A stretch of DNA of 46,160 nt. Source: a virus. The notes below the pieces were generated by a model that saw only the letters and a list, made by a program, of their open reading frames with translations, was not told the DNA's origin and made no database searches. The stretch is from the IMG/VR virus record IMGVR_UViG_3300027511_000001, positions 1 to 46,160 of that record. One strand, given 5' to 3'. The position numbers and the translations under genes are program-made. Every line of letters starts with the position of its first letter. The stretch's first letter is position 1. This document shows, one piece after another, positions 21,532 through 30,884 of this stretch.

Positions 21532-22301
21532 AAGGCAATAATTACGGGTGCAGCAACAGCAGCCCCTTGCATTACACGATCCATTCCACTAGGGCCTTGT
21601 GGACCTTGCCCCATTGCGCCTAATTGTCCCATATTTCCTAAACCAGCTTGAAGATACATTCCAACTTCACCGGGTACATCTGTACGTAAATTAGATAAAC
21701 CACCTAAAGTTTGTAATTGAAGCTGTGCAAGTTGTGCCGCAGAAGCGGCTGATCCAGCACGAGCACGTTGTGCAAGATTAGCCATCATTCCTTGTTTTTG
21801 TAAATTAAATGCAGCATTAGCCGCCGCAGCTTGAGCCGACTTTTCACCTAATTTAATTTCAGTATTTAATACAGCTTCCTGGCCTTGCTGAGCTTGTTCT
21901 CGTGCAAGCTTAGCCATCTGAGACGTAAAACCAGGATTATATCCACCCTGAATATTTTGGAGACGAGTTTGCTCGGCCTTGATTCTATCATAAAATCCAG
22001 GCAAAACAGACATTTCCCGTGTGCGGATATCACGTCCTAATTGGCCGGCCCATGGATTTCCAGGACCAGATAAGGCAGCGATGCCAGCTAAATTTGCACC
22101 ACCCCCACCGCCACCTCCGCCTCCACCAAAGCTACCAGATTGCAAATTTCCGAGAAGATTTTGATATCCACCAAAGGCAGCATCAAAAACCTGATTAGAG
22201 CGACCCTGAGATCCCTCAAGGTTATTCATAATATTGCTTTGCATTGCGGACTGCTGCGGCAATATTTGAGCTTGGGCTGGAGATTCTTTTTTGCCGCCCA
22301 T
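21528..22301 (-). CDS. Gly/Gln-rich virion protein, paralog A
   Basis: The start chosen is the internal ATG at 22301, with a GGGGAGG ribosome site just upstream; it falls right after the preceding gene's stop. The product has 257 residues. The first 60 residues are closely similar to the next gene upstream (both contain LEGSQGRSNQVFDAAFGGY). A run of nine Gly follows, then Ala/Gln-rich helices. A second match occurs near the C-terminus (PGE-x-x-MYLQAGL-x-NM). Probably a virion-associated protein. Confidence 0.65.
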   Translation of the reverse strand: MGGKKESPAQAQILPQQSAMQSNIMNNLEGSQGRSNQVFDAAFGGYQNLLGNLQSGSFGGGGGGGGGGANLAGIAALSGPGNPWAGQLGRDIRTREMSVLPGFYDRIKAEQTRLQNIQGGYNPGFTSQMAKLAREQAQQGQEAVLNTEIKLGEKSAQAAAANAAFNLQKQGMMANLAQRARAGSAASAAQLAQLQLQTLGGLSNLRTDVPGEVGMYLQAGLGNMGQLGAMGQGPQGPSGMDRVMQGAAVAAPVIIAL

Positions 22302-22302
22302 C

Positions 22303-22785
22303 TTATCCTCCCCACGAATAACGTTTAATGCCACCTTGGGGTAAAGTATAATTTTGTGCTTGAGATGCTTGTGGTGCCTGAGCCCCACGATTAGCCATCA
22401 TTTGTGCAAACATTGGATCCAATACACCAGCCATTCCAAACATTCTATCAGTTGTAGAAGGTTGTGGCGGGCCCTGCTGTTGTCTCTGTGGCCCCCGCAT
22501 GTTTGCTAAGCCAGCTTGTAAATACATATTAGCTTCGCCGGGCCTATCGGTTCTAAGTTTTTCCATATCGGCTAAGCCACGCAATTGTGCAGCAGGAAGC
22601 TGATTTTCAATCCCTTCACCGGCTTGCAGACCCTTTAGAAGATTGCCATATCCACCAAATGCCGCGTCAAAAACTTGGTTGGATCGGCCTTGCGAACCTT
22701 CAAGGTTCTGCATTATATTTTGTTGAAATGCCTGCTGTTGAGGCATCAACTGGTTTTGGAAGGCGTTATCTTTTGATCCACCCAT
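22303..22785 (-). CDS. Gln/Met-rich virion protein, paralog B
   Basis: The 160-residue product is a shortened relative of its downstream neighbour. It has the same N-terminal plan starting MGGSKDNAFQNQLMPQQQ and the same MYLQAGLANM motif, but lacks the poly-Gly and central helices. The pair looks like an in-place tandem duplication. The C-terminus is Gln/Ala/Tyr-rich. Confidence 0.65.
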   Translation of the reverse strand: MGGSKDNAFQNQLMPQQQAFQQNIMQNLEGSQGRSNQVFDAAFGGYGNLLKGLQAGEGIENQLPAAQLRGLADMEKLRTDRPGEANMYLQAGLANMRGPQRQQQGPPQPSTTDRMFGMAGVLDPMFAQMMANRGAQAPQASQAQNYTLPQGGIKRYSWGG

Positions 22786-22786
22786 C

Positions 22787-23158
22787 TTATAATCCTAAAT
22801 GCAAAACCGGGCCACGATCCTTCATGCCATACTTATCCATAAGTATCGACTTGAAATGATCGTCTAAGACTCCAACGTTTAATTCATCAAGACCAAAGCG
22901 TTTACAATCTCGAATTGCTTTATCCATCATTAACTTGAACGCTTTAGCTTGCTCAAACTTTGAATGTCCTTTATCAAGAAACATCAAAGCTTCAGCAAAC
23001 ATACGAGTCATACCATATCCAATTAGATGACCATTCTCAATTACTACATCAGTAATCAAAAATTTACGCGCTGGAATACCCAAATCACCTTTATGATATT
23101 TATTCCATAAAGCGTCGATTTGTGGCAAGTCTGATACTTTAAGCGAACGCTCAATCAT
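22787..23158 (-). CDS. GNAT-like acetyltransferase
   Basis: The product has 123 residues. The beginning (MIERSLKVSDLPQIDALW) is typical of GNAT N-acetyltransferases, and a strand ending VIENGHLIGYGMTRMF is followed by a helix where acetyl-CoA would bind (AFKLMMDKAIRDCKRFGLDELNVGV). The canonical Q/R-x-x-G-x-G/A loop is not obvious, so binding of acetyl-CoA is uncertain. Small GNAT-like proteins occur in virion operons of related environmental phages. Confidence 0.6.
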   Translation of the reverse strand: MIERSLKVSDLPQIDALWNKYHKGDLGIPARKFLITDVVIENGHLIGYGMTRMFAEALMFLDKGHSKFEQAKAFKLMMDKAIRDCKRFGLDELNVGVLDDHFKSILMDKYGMKDRGPVLHLGL

Positions 23159-23622
23159 TAGAACATCCTAGCTCTACGATTTCGTGGATCTTGCATTCCA
23201 GGGCGATTCATCATTCCTTGAGCTAAAGCTCCACCGCCTTGCATTCCACCACCTTTTGCAAGTTGGTTACCTAATTGGACCATCATTGGATTTGGGGCAC
23301 CTTGCTGCATTTGCCCACCACCCATTCCACCACGAATTCCACCTTGAGCGGCTTGCATCGCTCTTTCTCTCATTCCACCCATTTGTGATCCAGGCATGCC
23401 TGAAGCCATTTGTCCCATTTGTCCGCCACCCATCATTTGTTCAGGCCGGCCATATCCACCCATTCCAGACATTGCAGCGCCATTGCCACCACCAAATGGA
23501 TTTGGAAGACGATTTGCACCAGGCAGGCTTCCACCACCAAATCCAGCTGTAGCAGGATTTAGCATTTTTAGCGGATTACCACCGCCTGGGGTAATTTTTT
23601 GTAAGAAATCAAAGAAACCCAT
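23158..23622 (-). CDS. Gly/Met-rich low-complexity protein
   Basis: The product has 154 residues, starting MGFFDFLQKITPGGG and then dominated by Gly, Met, Gln, Arg and Pro with repeats such as GGGQMGQM and GGMGGGQMQQG. No folded domain is visible. The low-complexity composition resembles the other Gly/Gln-rich proteins in this cluster and suggests a flexible structural component. Confidence 0.6.
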   Translation of the reverse strand: MGFFDFLQKITPGGGNPLKMLNPATAGFGGGSLPGANRLPNPFGGGNGAAMSGMGGYGRPEQMMGGGQMGQMASGMPGSQMGGMRERAMQAAQGGIRGGMGGGQMQQGAPNPMMVQLGNQLAKGGGMQGGGALAQGMMNRPGMQDPRNRRARMF

Positions 23623-23631
23623 ATTTTTCTC

Positions 23632-24324
23632 CTAAAAAGCTGTTACTTCAGCCCAAGCCATTTGAACAGTTAAAATGCCCGTACCTGCAGCCGGCCAGAC
23701 TGTACGATTACGAATTACGATTCCTTCATTTTGAGCTAAGACAATTGGATGGTCCCCACCACCCATATCAAAATCCATTTCCATACCATCCATAGATGGC
23801 ATAACTACTTCTTCTGTAGCTGCTGCTGGGTTTACTCTATTGCCTTTTCTAATACTCTGAGCAAATGGATGGGGATCTAAAGTAACCGTTCCACCGCCTA
23901 GAGCAGCAGTAGTAGCAATTCTAAGATCAGTAAATAATGTAGTACCCATTGAAGCTCGCATTTTAAAACTATTGCCAGTAAGCGTCAATGCGGTCCCACC
24001 AGTATGTGATGCAGTAAATGTTCTACCAATAACACCATCAAAACTTGTATGATCTGTCAAGGTTGCCGCAGTAAATGGCGTTAATGGTAAAAATCTAGTT
24101 TTTAATTTTGTAATAATAGCTAATCTAGTTGCATCTCCCCAGCGCGCAGAAAACACTACAGCATTAGCAGCTAAGGCAGCAGCTAATGTACCAGTTACAA
24201 CTTGAAGTCTATAATGTCCTAAAGCTCCATAGGGTATAGGTTTAGCTGTAATATGTAATGGTACAGCAGCGCCTACGCCTACTTCAGTAAGGCTAGCAGA
24301 AACTCCGCCTTCAATTACAGCCAT
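23632..24324 (-). CDS. Beta-rich virion protein
   Basis: The product has 230 residues, largely Ala/Thr/Gly with alternating beta strands (VVFSARWGDATRLAIITKLKTRF; GTGILTVQMAWAEVTAF at the end). The ATG overlaps the preceding fibre gene's TAA. It may be a fibre tip, decoration or minor tail protein; no family recognised. Confidence 0.6.
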   Translation of the reverse strand: MAVIEGGVSASLTEVGVGAAVPLHITAKPIPYGALGHYRLQVVTGTLAAALAANAVVFSARWGDATRLAIITKLKTRFLPLTPFTAATLTDHTSFDGVIGRTFTASHTGGTALTLTGNSFKMRASMGTTLFTDLRIATTAALGGGTVTLDPHPFAQSIRKGNRVNPAAATEEVVMPSMDGMEMDFDMGGGDHPIVLAQNEGIVIRNRTVWPAAGTGILTVQMAWAEVTAF

Positions 24325-25547
24325 TAAAGCACCATATAATTAAATTTAACGTTACCACGAACCAGGCCAATTGGTCGTGCAAAATTACGGGTTCTAAAAT
24401 CATCCGCCGGATTATTAGCTGAAGCTAAAGTTATAGATAATCTATCAGTTCTAGACCATCGCTCAGGAACGGATGAAACATAACCCTGAACCTTCCAATA
24501 AACTCGGGCCGAGCCAGTTCCAGGATATGCAATAACAGAAATTAAATCCATTTCTGCTTCATCTGCCCTGGTGCCTTTGCCCGTATAGGGACCATTAGCT
24601 TGAGAAATTAGAATCTTAGATGTAGGAGAAATGGATGCATCAGTAATCGTAAAATGCCCCTGAGTAGCCAATACTGAGCCGAGATCTTTTTCAATATTTG
24701 TAGCAGAACCTGAACCAGATGGAGGCGCTGCAAACGTTCCATCAGCACGTAAGAAATTAGTAGTGCCACCACCTGATGCAGGAACTAAACCTTTTAAGGC
24801 TGACGTAAAAATATCTAAAATTGCAGTAGCTTGAGTTGCTGTTAAATCTGTAGGATCACCAGTTCCGGCACCAACTGCCCTGCCTTTAATTGTACCTTGG
24901 GCCATATCTCCCAGTTTAACATTCGAAATAGAATTATCAATGACATTGGCAGAAATAGTAGGGGTAGCATCATCATATACTAAATCAATTGTAGCTGTAT
25001 CAAGTAAAATATTACCAATCGCATCTTGAGCTAATTCATCGGTATATTGAGTAATAGAAGATGCAATTTGGCCACTAGCAATAGAAATACCAGAGCCAGC
25101 ACTTAATTCTTCAATATCTCCAGAAGCAGCAGTTGTACGCCCAAGAATTCTAGCAGTAGAAATATTTTGTATCTTACCAAACGTAACCTGATCGTTATTA
25201 ATATCAGCAGTATCTACTAATTTTGCTGCCGCATCTTCAGCTCCTGCCGTGATATGTCTAAATCCTGTGCCAGTTGGAGTTGATCCCCCACCAGAAGCAT
25301 TTAACGTAGTGCCAGTAATTGATAAATTAGTACCTAACGCTATTTCTTGTACATCACCAGCGCCAGAATCACCTCTACCTAATAATTTTGATGCGGCAGA
25401 TACATCTTGTATTTTAGCATAAGTAACCTGGGCATCACCAATATCAGACGTAACAATTGGTGCAGTAATAGCTGCGGCAACTGCTTCTTGTAGCTTACGA
25501 ATTGTTAAAGCAAACCAAGCAAAATTATTGGGCACGTAATTTACCAC
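24324..25547 (-). CDS. Tail fibre protein
   Basis: The 407-residue product from GTG contains repeated fibre units of the type DxQVTY[AG]KIQ[DN][VI]S, followed by [KR][IL]LGR and GDxxE[IL] (about residues 35-95 and 110-165). A Gly/Ser hinge precedes a C-terminal beta domain (about 285-407). Such repeats are common in trimeric phage tail fibres and long collagen-like or triple-beta shafts. It is the likeliest receptor-binding candidate in this part of the operon. Confidence 0.75.
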   Translation of the reverse strand: MVNYVPNNFAWFALTIRKLQEAVAAAITAPIVTSDIGDAQVTYAKIQDVSAASKLLGRGDSGAGDVQEIALGTNLSITGTTLNASGGGSTPTGTGFRHITAGAEDAAAKLVDTADINNDQVTFGKIQNISTARILGRTTAASGDIEELSAGSGISIASGQIASSITQYTDELAQDAIGNILLDTATIDLVYDDATPTISANVIDNSISNVKLGDMAQGTIKGRAVGAGTGDPTDLTATQATAILDIFTSALKGLVPASGGGTTNFLRADGTFAAPPSGSGSATNIEKDLGSVLATQGHFTITDASISPTSKILISQANGPYTGKGTRADEAEMDLISVIAYPGTGSARVYWKVQGYVSSVPERWSRTDRLSITLASANNPADDFRTRNFARPIGLVRGNVKFNYMVL

Positions 25548-25872
25548 TTATTCCAAAGGACAAAGTAGCCAACGTAGCATAGACACGAATAACATCACCA
25601 GCATTTGCTAAATATTTTTCAGATGTATATATGTCATTTGCAGTAATTGGTGTATCATAAGCTTTGTATTGCTCATTAGAATCAGCAGCACCGCCAATTG
25701 CTAGACTCCATCTAAACGATGTAGCTATTGCAGAACGATTAACCACGGTAACAATAAATTCAAAAGTATTACCGCTAGGTACAGTATAAACGTCCGTTAA
25801 AGTAGTAGCAGATGGATTGGTCTGATCGTCTACTACAATTTCTTTCGGTAATAATGCAAAGCTATTAGACAC
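25525..25872 (-). CDS. Small beta-sandwich virion protein, paralog of neighbour
   Basis: The 115-residue product from GTG matches the C-terminal 100 residues of the gene immediately upstream (about 58 of 100 identical by my alignment; shared phrases include TVVNRS, ATSFR and RVYATLATL). A beta-sandwich, head- or tail-decoration role is plausible. It overlaps both neighbours. Confidence 0.65.
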   Translation of the reverse strand: MSNSFALLPKEIVVDDQTNPSATTLTDVYTVPSGNTFEFIVTVVNRSAIATSFRWSLAIGGAADSNEQYKAYDTPITANDIYTSEKYLANAGDVIRVYATLATLSFGISGKLRAQ

Positions 25873-26605
25873 GTTCTATACCAGTAATATTAAATGTTAG
25901 GGTAGCCAAAGTTGCATAAACTCGAACTACGTCCGCAGCGTCAATAAAGAATTCTGAGGATTCATAAACGTTATTGCCACTAATAGGAACATCATAAGCA
26001 ATATATTGTGAATTTGCATCCGCAGCTCCATTAGGCGCTAAACTAATTCTAAAGCTAGTTGCAGTCGAAGAACGATTTACTACGATTACCTTTCCTCTAA
26101 ATTGCGTAGAAGTTGGAACGGTATAAGCATCAGTTAAGGTAGCAGCAGATGGATTGCTTTGTGCAAGTTTATTGATTTCAAGGGGTAAAGGGGCCGTAAT
26201 AATTTTAATATTTCCATCTTTGTCAATTACTCTAAAGCCTTCGCCATCATTGTATTGTAACGTATCATCTAAATCTAATACAGTCTTTAAAATAATTCTC
26301 GTCGTTACGTCATCAACAAATCGAACCGTTACAGTTGTTGAAGCAGCATTAGGATTATAAATGCTTAAAGATTTAAGCTGTCTCGTTAACGCGGTATCAG
26401 AAGGTGGGCTTAAAATTACTACTGGTGTTGTTCCATTTGAAGTTCCAGATTGATTCTCTGGTGAAATTTCCTGTTGTGGATCATTAAATTCTACGAAAGA
26501 AGTTAGAAATGTTAACGTAGAAACTGAGGCTCCGCCTAAAAGAAAATCTAAATATTCCCCCGCATCTGGTACACTTAAATCTTCGGCCCGGTCTAGAATA
26601 ATCAT
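25865..26605 (-). CDS. Virion protein with duplicated beta domain
   Basis: The product has 246 residues. The N-terminal part (about 1-145) contains an unrecognised beta-rich domain with a VTVRFVDDVTTR strand. The C-terminal 100 residues are the same domain as the separate downstream gene. This is a clear gene or domain duplication within the operon. Probably a tail or baseplate-like component. Confidence 0.65.
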   Translation of the reverse strand: MIILDRAEDLSVPDAGEYLDFLLGGASVSTLTFLTSFVEFNDPQQEISPENQSGTSNGTTPVVILSPPSDTALTRQLKSLSIYNPNAASTTVTVRFVDDVTTRIILKTVLDLDDTLQYNDGEGFRVIDKDGNIKIITAPLPLEINKLAQSNPSAATLTDAYTVPTSTQFRGKVIVVNRSSTATSFRISLAPNGAADANSQYIAYDVPISGNNVYESSEFFIDAADVVRVYATLATLTFNITGIERV

Positions 26606-26832
26606 TAAATTCTCAAAGAGACCCGTTTCATAACCACGTAAATATTTACAACTCCATTAATACCGCCAGACGCTGAGACAAATGATGCTAATAATTTACT
26701 TACATCTTCAAGAGTATTATCAACTCCATCAATCTCTTTAATCATCGCATTGAGTAAATCATAAAGCGTAGACTCTTTACGTGGTATTCGATTGAGTAAA
26801 CCAGTAATGGTTAATTCGTTTTTTAATGCCAT
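26605..26832 (-). CDS. 75-residue virion-operon protein
   Basis: A helical N-terminal half (LYDLLNAMIKEIDGVDNTLEDVSKLLASF) and a short beta C-terminus. The ATG overlaps the preceding TAA. It may be a chaperone or small structural protein; no family recognised. Confidence 0.6.
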   Translation of the reverse strand: MALKNELTITGLLNRIPRKESTLYDLLNAMIKEIDGVDNTLEDVSKLLASFVSASGGINGVVNIYVVMKRVSLRI

Positions 26833-29165
26833 TATGCTGGTCTCTCAGTCCAAATTTCTTGACCATAAATCCACATCTTAGAAATAATAAATCTAGAATC
26901 TAATGCATTATCTTTTATTAGAGAAATACTAGCTTCATCTTCTACGAAATTTATTTTTTCTAAAATATTAGCCCGCGCGGGGCTTGGTATATCAATACTT
27001 GGAAATGACTCAACTACTGTATCTTCTGGGCCAATTAAAGCAACTAATAAAGTACATGGACCTTGTACTTCTAATCTAAATCCAGTAACTTGAGTTACAC
27101 CACCAACTTGAGAAAATGAGCCAGGATAGGTTCGGAAGAATGCATCAATACCAGTATCATCTTGGCTATCATTATATCGAGTATGTGTTAATGAGAAGAA
27201 ATAAACATTATCATCACTAGACCCAAGATGGAATCTTGTAGCATCAGCTTCTAAATTTGATTCAATGGAAGAAAAGATAGAAGTTGGTGCAATTGCAATA
27301 GGAGTAGGATCACATTCAGGCTCTTCATCTCCACCGCAAGGCTCACCTTGTGTTGGTTTGTAAACTTCCCATGGGCACCATCTAACGGTATCCCAATTTA
27401 ATCCACGAGAATAATCCATCATATAGATTAACGTTGGGCCATCTATATCTGGATTACCAGGTAATAAAATTAACATTACTTTATTTTGTGGATCAACTGC
27501 TAATTCTACAAACCTAAAATTACCTGTTGCAAGACCATCCCAAACTTCTTTAATTTTCCAAGAAAGTGGTAAATCCCCATACGTTCCGGTAAAGAGATAT
27601 AGGCCGGAACGGGAGGCAACGAATAATAAATCCTGTTGTGCTGAATCAGAGCCAAGAGAAACGCTAACTGAATGCGGTTCTGCTCCAATTGAATTGTCGA
27701 TTCCATCGACTTCCCAGGTACTAGGTAAGTCACCATTATCTTGCGTGACATATGTTCTATTTGATTTATATGCATAAATAAGAGTGCGATATTCTGCTAA
27801 ATTTTTAAGACCTTCCCCACCAGGTTTGATAATTACGAATCCATCAGTCTTAGAAAAACTTTCAGGCTCGCCACCTTTTGAAGCAAAGATTACAGTGTTA
27901 TTAGATAGCTCATCGTTATCAGCATCGCCAACTACTGAAGTAGAATTTAAACCACAGATTAAAAGCCGGCCCGTAGATGTTGATAATAACGCGACTCCAG
28001 CGGGGACTTGCGACATGTTATCTTTAAGGAAGTCTGCTGAATCAACGAGGTCTGCATCAAAGAAGTTAATCGTAGCAGAAGTTTGCCCAACAGGAATAAT
28101 TCCACCAGACGTATCAGGAATGAAAAATAATTCATATTGATTTGGATCACCAGAATATCGACTCTTTACAATTGCTTTCGAAGAAAGAATATGAATTTTA
28201 GTCGTACCAGCAGGAGGGCTAGCAGGAATACCTGAAACAGTTAATGCTCGACCTGCCTTAGTAGTTAAAAATACAGCAAAGTTAGTTCCAGTTGCAGTGG
28301 CCGGACCGGGCGATGTGATGAAACCAGATTCAGTCTCATATGCAATTGCGATAATATGATAGCCTTTTTCGATTTTTCCGGGCGGCTTACCAGTTACTTC
28401 AATTTTGAACGTACCACCAGCACCAGCAAGTGCAGAGATTGTAGCAGATGTAATCTCAGACCAAATCTCAAAAGTGGTAAAAGTTGTCGGGCCGGCACTC
28501 TTTACTTTATTTACATAAGTTTCAGTTTGAGCTTCTCCTGCCGCATCTTTTCCTACAATTACTAAAGTAAATCCAGTTACAGCACCACCAGTTTGTGTGA
28601 ATTTAAGAGTAGATGGTGTAGGTGGAATGTAGGGTGATGTAGTTAAAGTTAATGCACCATTGGCCGGCGCCACAGGTGCAACTACGTCGGCAAGAGCAAC
28701 AGTTGGAGTTAAAGTTGCAACAGTTAATTCAAAATCACTAGGTGGATCACCCGCTGCAATACGTGCAGTTGCTGCAACGCTAGGGTCGTAAACATATAAA
28801 GGAGTATCTTGTAAACCCTCGATACCATCATTTGGAGAAATATACGCCCGACCATATAATGATACCGCAGCAAAATCAGTCATTCCAACAATTGTAAGAA
28901 TAGGAGTGACTACGCTTACTGTAGCATCATATAAAGTACCACCAGTTGTTAGAACGAGAACATGGTCATCTTCTCCAGGAATCTCGTAACGTTTAACACG
29001 TAAAATATCAGCAATCGGGAATTCTAAAATAAAACCACGTCGGGACTGAATAGACGAATCAATAAATTGTATATTTAAAGCATCAATCCAATGATTAGGC
29101 GGAACAAGATTCTTGTCTATATTCTTATAAACGCCACCAAAGTCGTCGATTAATTGAGATTCCAT
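26832..29165 (-). CDS. Large tail-tube-like (nozzle) protein
   Basis: The 777-residue protein begins FGGVYKNIDKNLVPPNHWIDALN, a pattern seen at the N-terminus of podovirus tail-stabilisation/nozzle-type proteins (bringing the chain to the tail axis). An immunoglobulin-like insertion follows (about residues 145-290) and then a beta-propeller-like body (LLICGLNSTS, LLFVASRSGLYLFTG, VMLILLPG). The length and its place after the adaptor and beta-helix genes suit the distal tail tube. The assignment is by overall plan rather than a diagnostic motif. Confidence 0.65.
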   Translation of the reverse strand: MESQLIDDFGGVYKNIDKNLVPPNHWIDALNIQFIDSSIQSRRGFILEFPIADILRVKRYEIPGEDDHVLVLTTGGTLYDATVSVVTPILTIVGMTDFAAVSLYGRAYISPNDGIEGLQDTPLYVYDPSVAATARIAAGDPPSDFELTVATLTPTVALADVVAPVAPANGALTLTTSPYIPPTPSTLKFTQTGGAVTGFTLVIVGKDAAGEAQTETYVNKVKSAGPTTFTTFEIWSEITSATISALAGAGGTFKIEVTGKPPGKIEKGYHIIAIAYETESGFITSPGPATATGTNFAVFLTTKAGRALTVSGIPASPPAGTTKIHILSSKAIVKSRYSGDPNQYELFFIPDTSGGIIPVGQTSATINFFDADLVDSADFLKDNMSQVPAGVALLSTSTGRLLICGLNSTSVVGDADNDELSNNTVIFASKGGEPESFSKTDGFVIIKPGGEGLKNLAEYRTLIYAYKSNRTYVTQDNGDLPSTWEVDGIDNSIGAEPHSVSVSLGSDSAQQDLLFVASRSGLYLFTGTYGDLPLSWKIKEVWDGLATGNFRFVELAVDPQNKVMLILLPGNPDIDGPTLIYMMDYSRGLNWDTVRWCPWEVYKPTQGEPCGGDEEPECDPTPIAIAPTSIFSSIESNLEADATRFHLGSSDDNVYFFSLTHTRYNDSQDDTGIDAFFRTYPGSFSQVGGVTQVTGFRLEVQGPCTLLVALIGPEDTVVESFPSIDIPSPARANILEKINFVEDEASISLIKDNALDSRFIISKMWIYGQEIWTERPA

Positions 29166-29170
29166 GATTT

Positions 29171-29203
29171 AAAATTTGGGGGGCTGTTAACCCCCCAAAA
29201 ATT
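29171..29203 (-). terminator. Intrinsic terminator between tail genes
   Basis: Six G-C pairs (29178-29183 with 29191-29196) extended by A-T pairs, with runs of A and T on both flanks, so it could work in both directions. It lies directly after the beta-helix gene and before the nozzle-like gene, and probably tunes the ratio of the two products. Confidence 0.75.
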
Positions 29204-30159
29204 TAGCTAGGCTGCGCCGTTGAAATACCGCCCGTGTGGAAGTTACCTACCCAAATTACTTTTGTTGAAACTAGATTCTTGCCAGAGTTAATTGCACTAG
29301 GCATTTGAATTCCAGCAACAACTCCACTATTAGCATTGTTTCCATTTAATGAAAACCACTTAGTTGGAGCAGTACCAGCCTCATCATTCTCAAAAATACA
29401 ATTTTGTACATTCAAGCCAAAGAACGTGACAGCAGCCGAACCACCAGAGCCAACATTTTCACCAATTGATTCTGCGGTTAGATCATGAAATCTGCATCCA
29501 CGAATATAGATTTGAGTTGCACCCCCGAAATCTGTGCCTTGAAGTACAATTCCTTCTGTACCCCAACAAATTTCGCAATCCTCAAATAGAGCGTCTCCGC
29601 CTCTTCCTTCGGTATCAGCAGCTTCTGTAGCTACCGTGCCGGGCCCGATTAATACCTGTCTTAAACCACCCTCAAACTTACAACCATACGCGCGGAAACG
29701 TGATCCCGTTACGGTTAGTGCAACCGCTGAAGTTTCATCTTCACCAGCAACACCAACGTTAATTAAAGTAACATCGTCAGCGTTTACAACCATACCACCA
29801 GCATCTTCAGTAGTAGGCTCAATATACGCTGATCCACGACCACGATATCCGATAATTGTTAGCCCGGATAAAGTACGTGGAATCGTAACGGTTTCATCAT
29901 ACTGGCCCGGCCCTAGCAGAATATAAGCATTTGTAAGATCGGACCGACCTTCTAAAAGAGTTAGCGCTTGTGAAATTGTAGCTAAAGCAACTCCCTGAGA
30001 AGCCCCACTTCCCTGGTCATTTCCATTAACTGGATCTACCCAAAAAAGCTCAACTCCACCAACGCCTAATAGACTTAATGCACCTTGGTTGTCAAATAAT
30101 CCGTGGAGAAAAGCCCATAAATTCTTTTGACCACCATACGCCGGAAATCCATTACCCAT
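29203..30159 (-). CDS. Right-handed beta-helix protein (tailspike-like)
   Basis: The product has 318 residues. It begins with a head-binding-like segment, then VDPVNGNDQGSG and LATISQALTLLEG, a pattern of proteins with pectate-lyase-like folds (DxxxGxDxxxGxxxxPfxTixxAl). Beta-helix coils follow (LTIIGYRG, VVNADDVTLINVGVAG, FRAYGCKFEGG, ALFEDCEICWG, IYIRGCRFHDL). Such proteins often bind or cut surface polysaccharide. I see no clear catalytic triad, so it may only bind. Confidence 0.75.
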   Translation of the reverse strand: MGNGFPAYGGQKNLWAFLHGLFDNQGALSLLGVGGVELFWVDPVNGNDQGSGASQGVALATISQALTLLEGRSDLTNAYILLGPGQYDETVTIPRTLSGLTIIGYRGRGSAYIEPTTEDAGGMVVNADDVTLINVGVAGEDETSAVALTVTGSRFRAYGCKFEGGLRQVLIGPGTVATEAADTEGRGGDALFEDCEICWGTEGIVLQGTDFGGATQIYIRGCRFHDLTAESIGENVGSGGSAAVTFFGLNVQNCIFENDEAGTAPTKWFSLNGNNANSGVVAGIQMPSAINSGKNLVSTKVIWVGNFHTGGISTAQPS

Positions 30160-30194
30160 TTTATTCTCCTATTTCAGCCGTTAGGCCAGCGATC

Positions 30195-30884
30195 TTATGA
30201 TCGCCAAAATAAGCGACTGCCATAACGAAATGCACGAAACGGTCTACGTCTTACAGGTAAAGCTTGTCTATTTTTTACCGCAGTTGAAATTAAAACTTCT
30301 AAAGCACTATTAGCATCGCCTGACAAAGTACCAGCTTTTTCAGCATTTCCACCAATTGAGAATGCAGCCAAAGCAGCAGTACGTGCAGCTAGAAATGTTT
30401 CAGAATCTAGAATTGGAATGTTTGTAGTTTCATCAGCAATTACCGATAAACTACCCCAATATCTAACTCTAATCTCAACAATTCCAACTGCACCTATGAA
30501 AAACATGGTATTTGATTCACGCCACGACCAATATTGAAGTCTATCAGATGGAGTTAAATCAGGAGTCCATGTCCTCTCTTCCATCTTTCTGTATTCAGTA
30601 TCTGATTCATTTTGGAATTTCTCATGAACCATGATCGGATAAAGTAAATTTTCAGGAAGATCGTTAGCACCAGCTCCAATAGATATCTCTATAGTATTTG
30701 CAGGTACTTCAATTTCAGCAGTTTGCTCACGCGCTACAGATACACCATTATCTACTAATTGCTGCTGTAATTCCCGATAAGCTTTCTTAAGCGCAGGCAA
30801 TAAAACTGTATTTGTATACAGCTTTGCTCCTACGTCATTAAGTAAGAATCTTGCTTCGTCAAGAGCTATAGAAGCTAAAGGCAT
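30195..30884 (-). CDS. Head-tail adaptor protein
   Basis: The 229-residue product has helical N- and C-terminal regions (ALDEARFLLNDVGAKLYTN and ALLPALKKAYRELQQQL-type helices) around a central beta part (TIEISIGAG, ENLLYPIMVHEK, VRYWGSL). This resembles the connector/adaptor proteins that sit below the portal (gp6/tail-tubular-A type). An acidic DETTNIPILD segment precedes the last helices. Its position, shortly after the capsid gene, supports the call. A small hairpin (30189-30204) overlaps its stop codon. Confidence 0.7.
   Translation of the reverse strand: MPLASIALDEARFLLNDVGAKLYTNTVLLPALKKAYRELQQQLVDNGVSVAREQTAEIEVPANTIEISIGAGANDLPENLLYPIMVHEKFQNESDTEYRKMEERTWTPDLTPSDRLQYWSWRESNTMFFIGAVGIVEIRVRYWGSLSVIADETTNIPILDSETFLAARTAALAAFSIGGNAEKAGTLSGDANSALEVLISTAVKNRQALPVRRRPFRAFRYGSRLFWRS

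Noticed and set aside
23184-23635. His- and Pro-rich rightward frames
   Set aside because: They are antisense products of the Gly/Met-rich protein gene.
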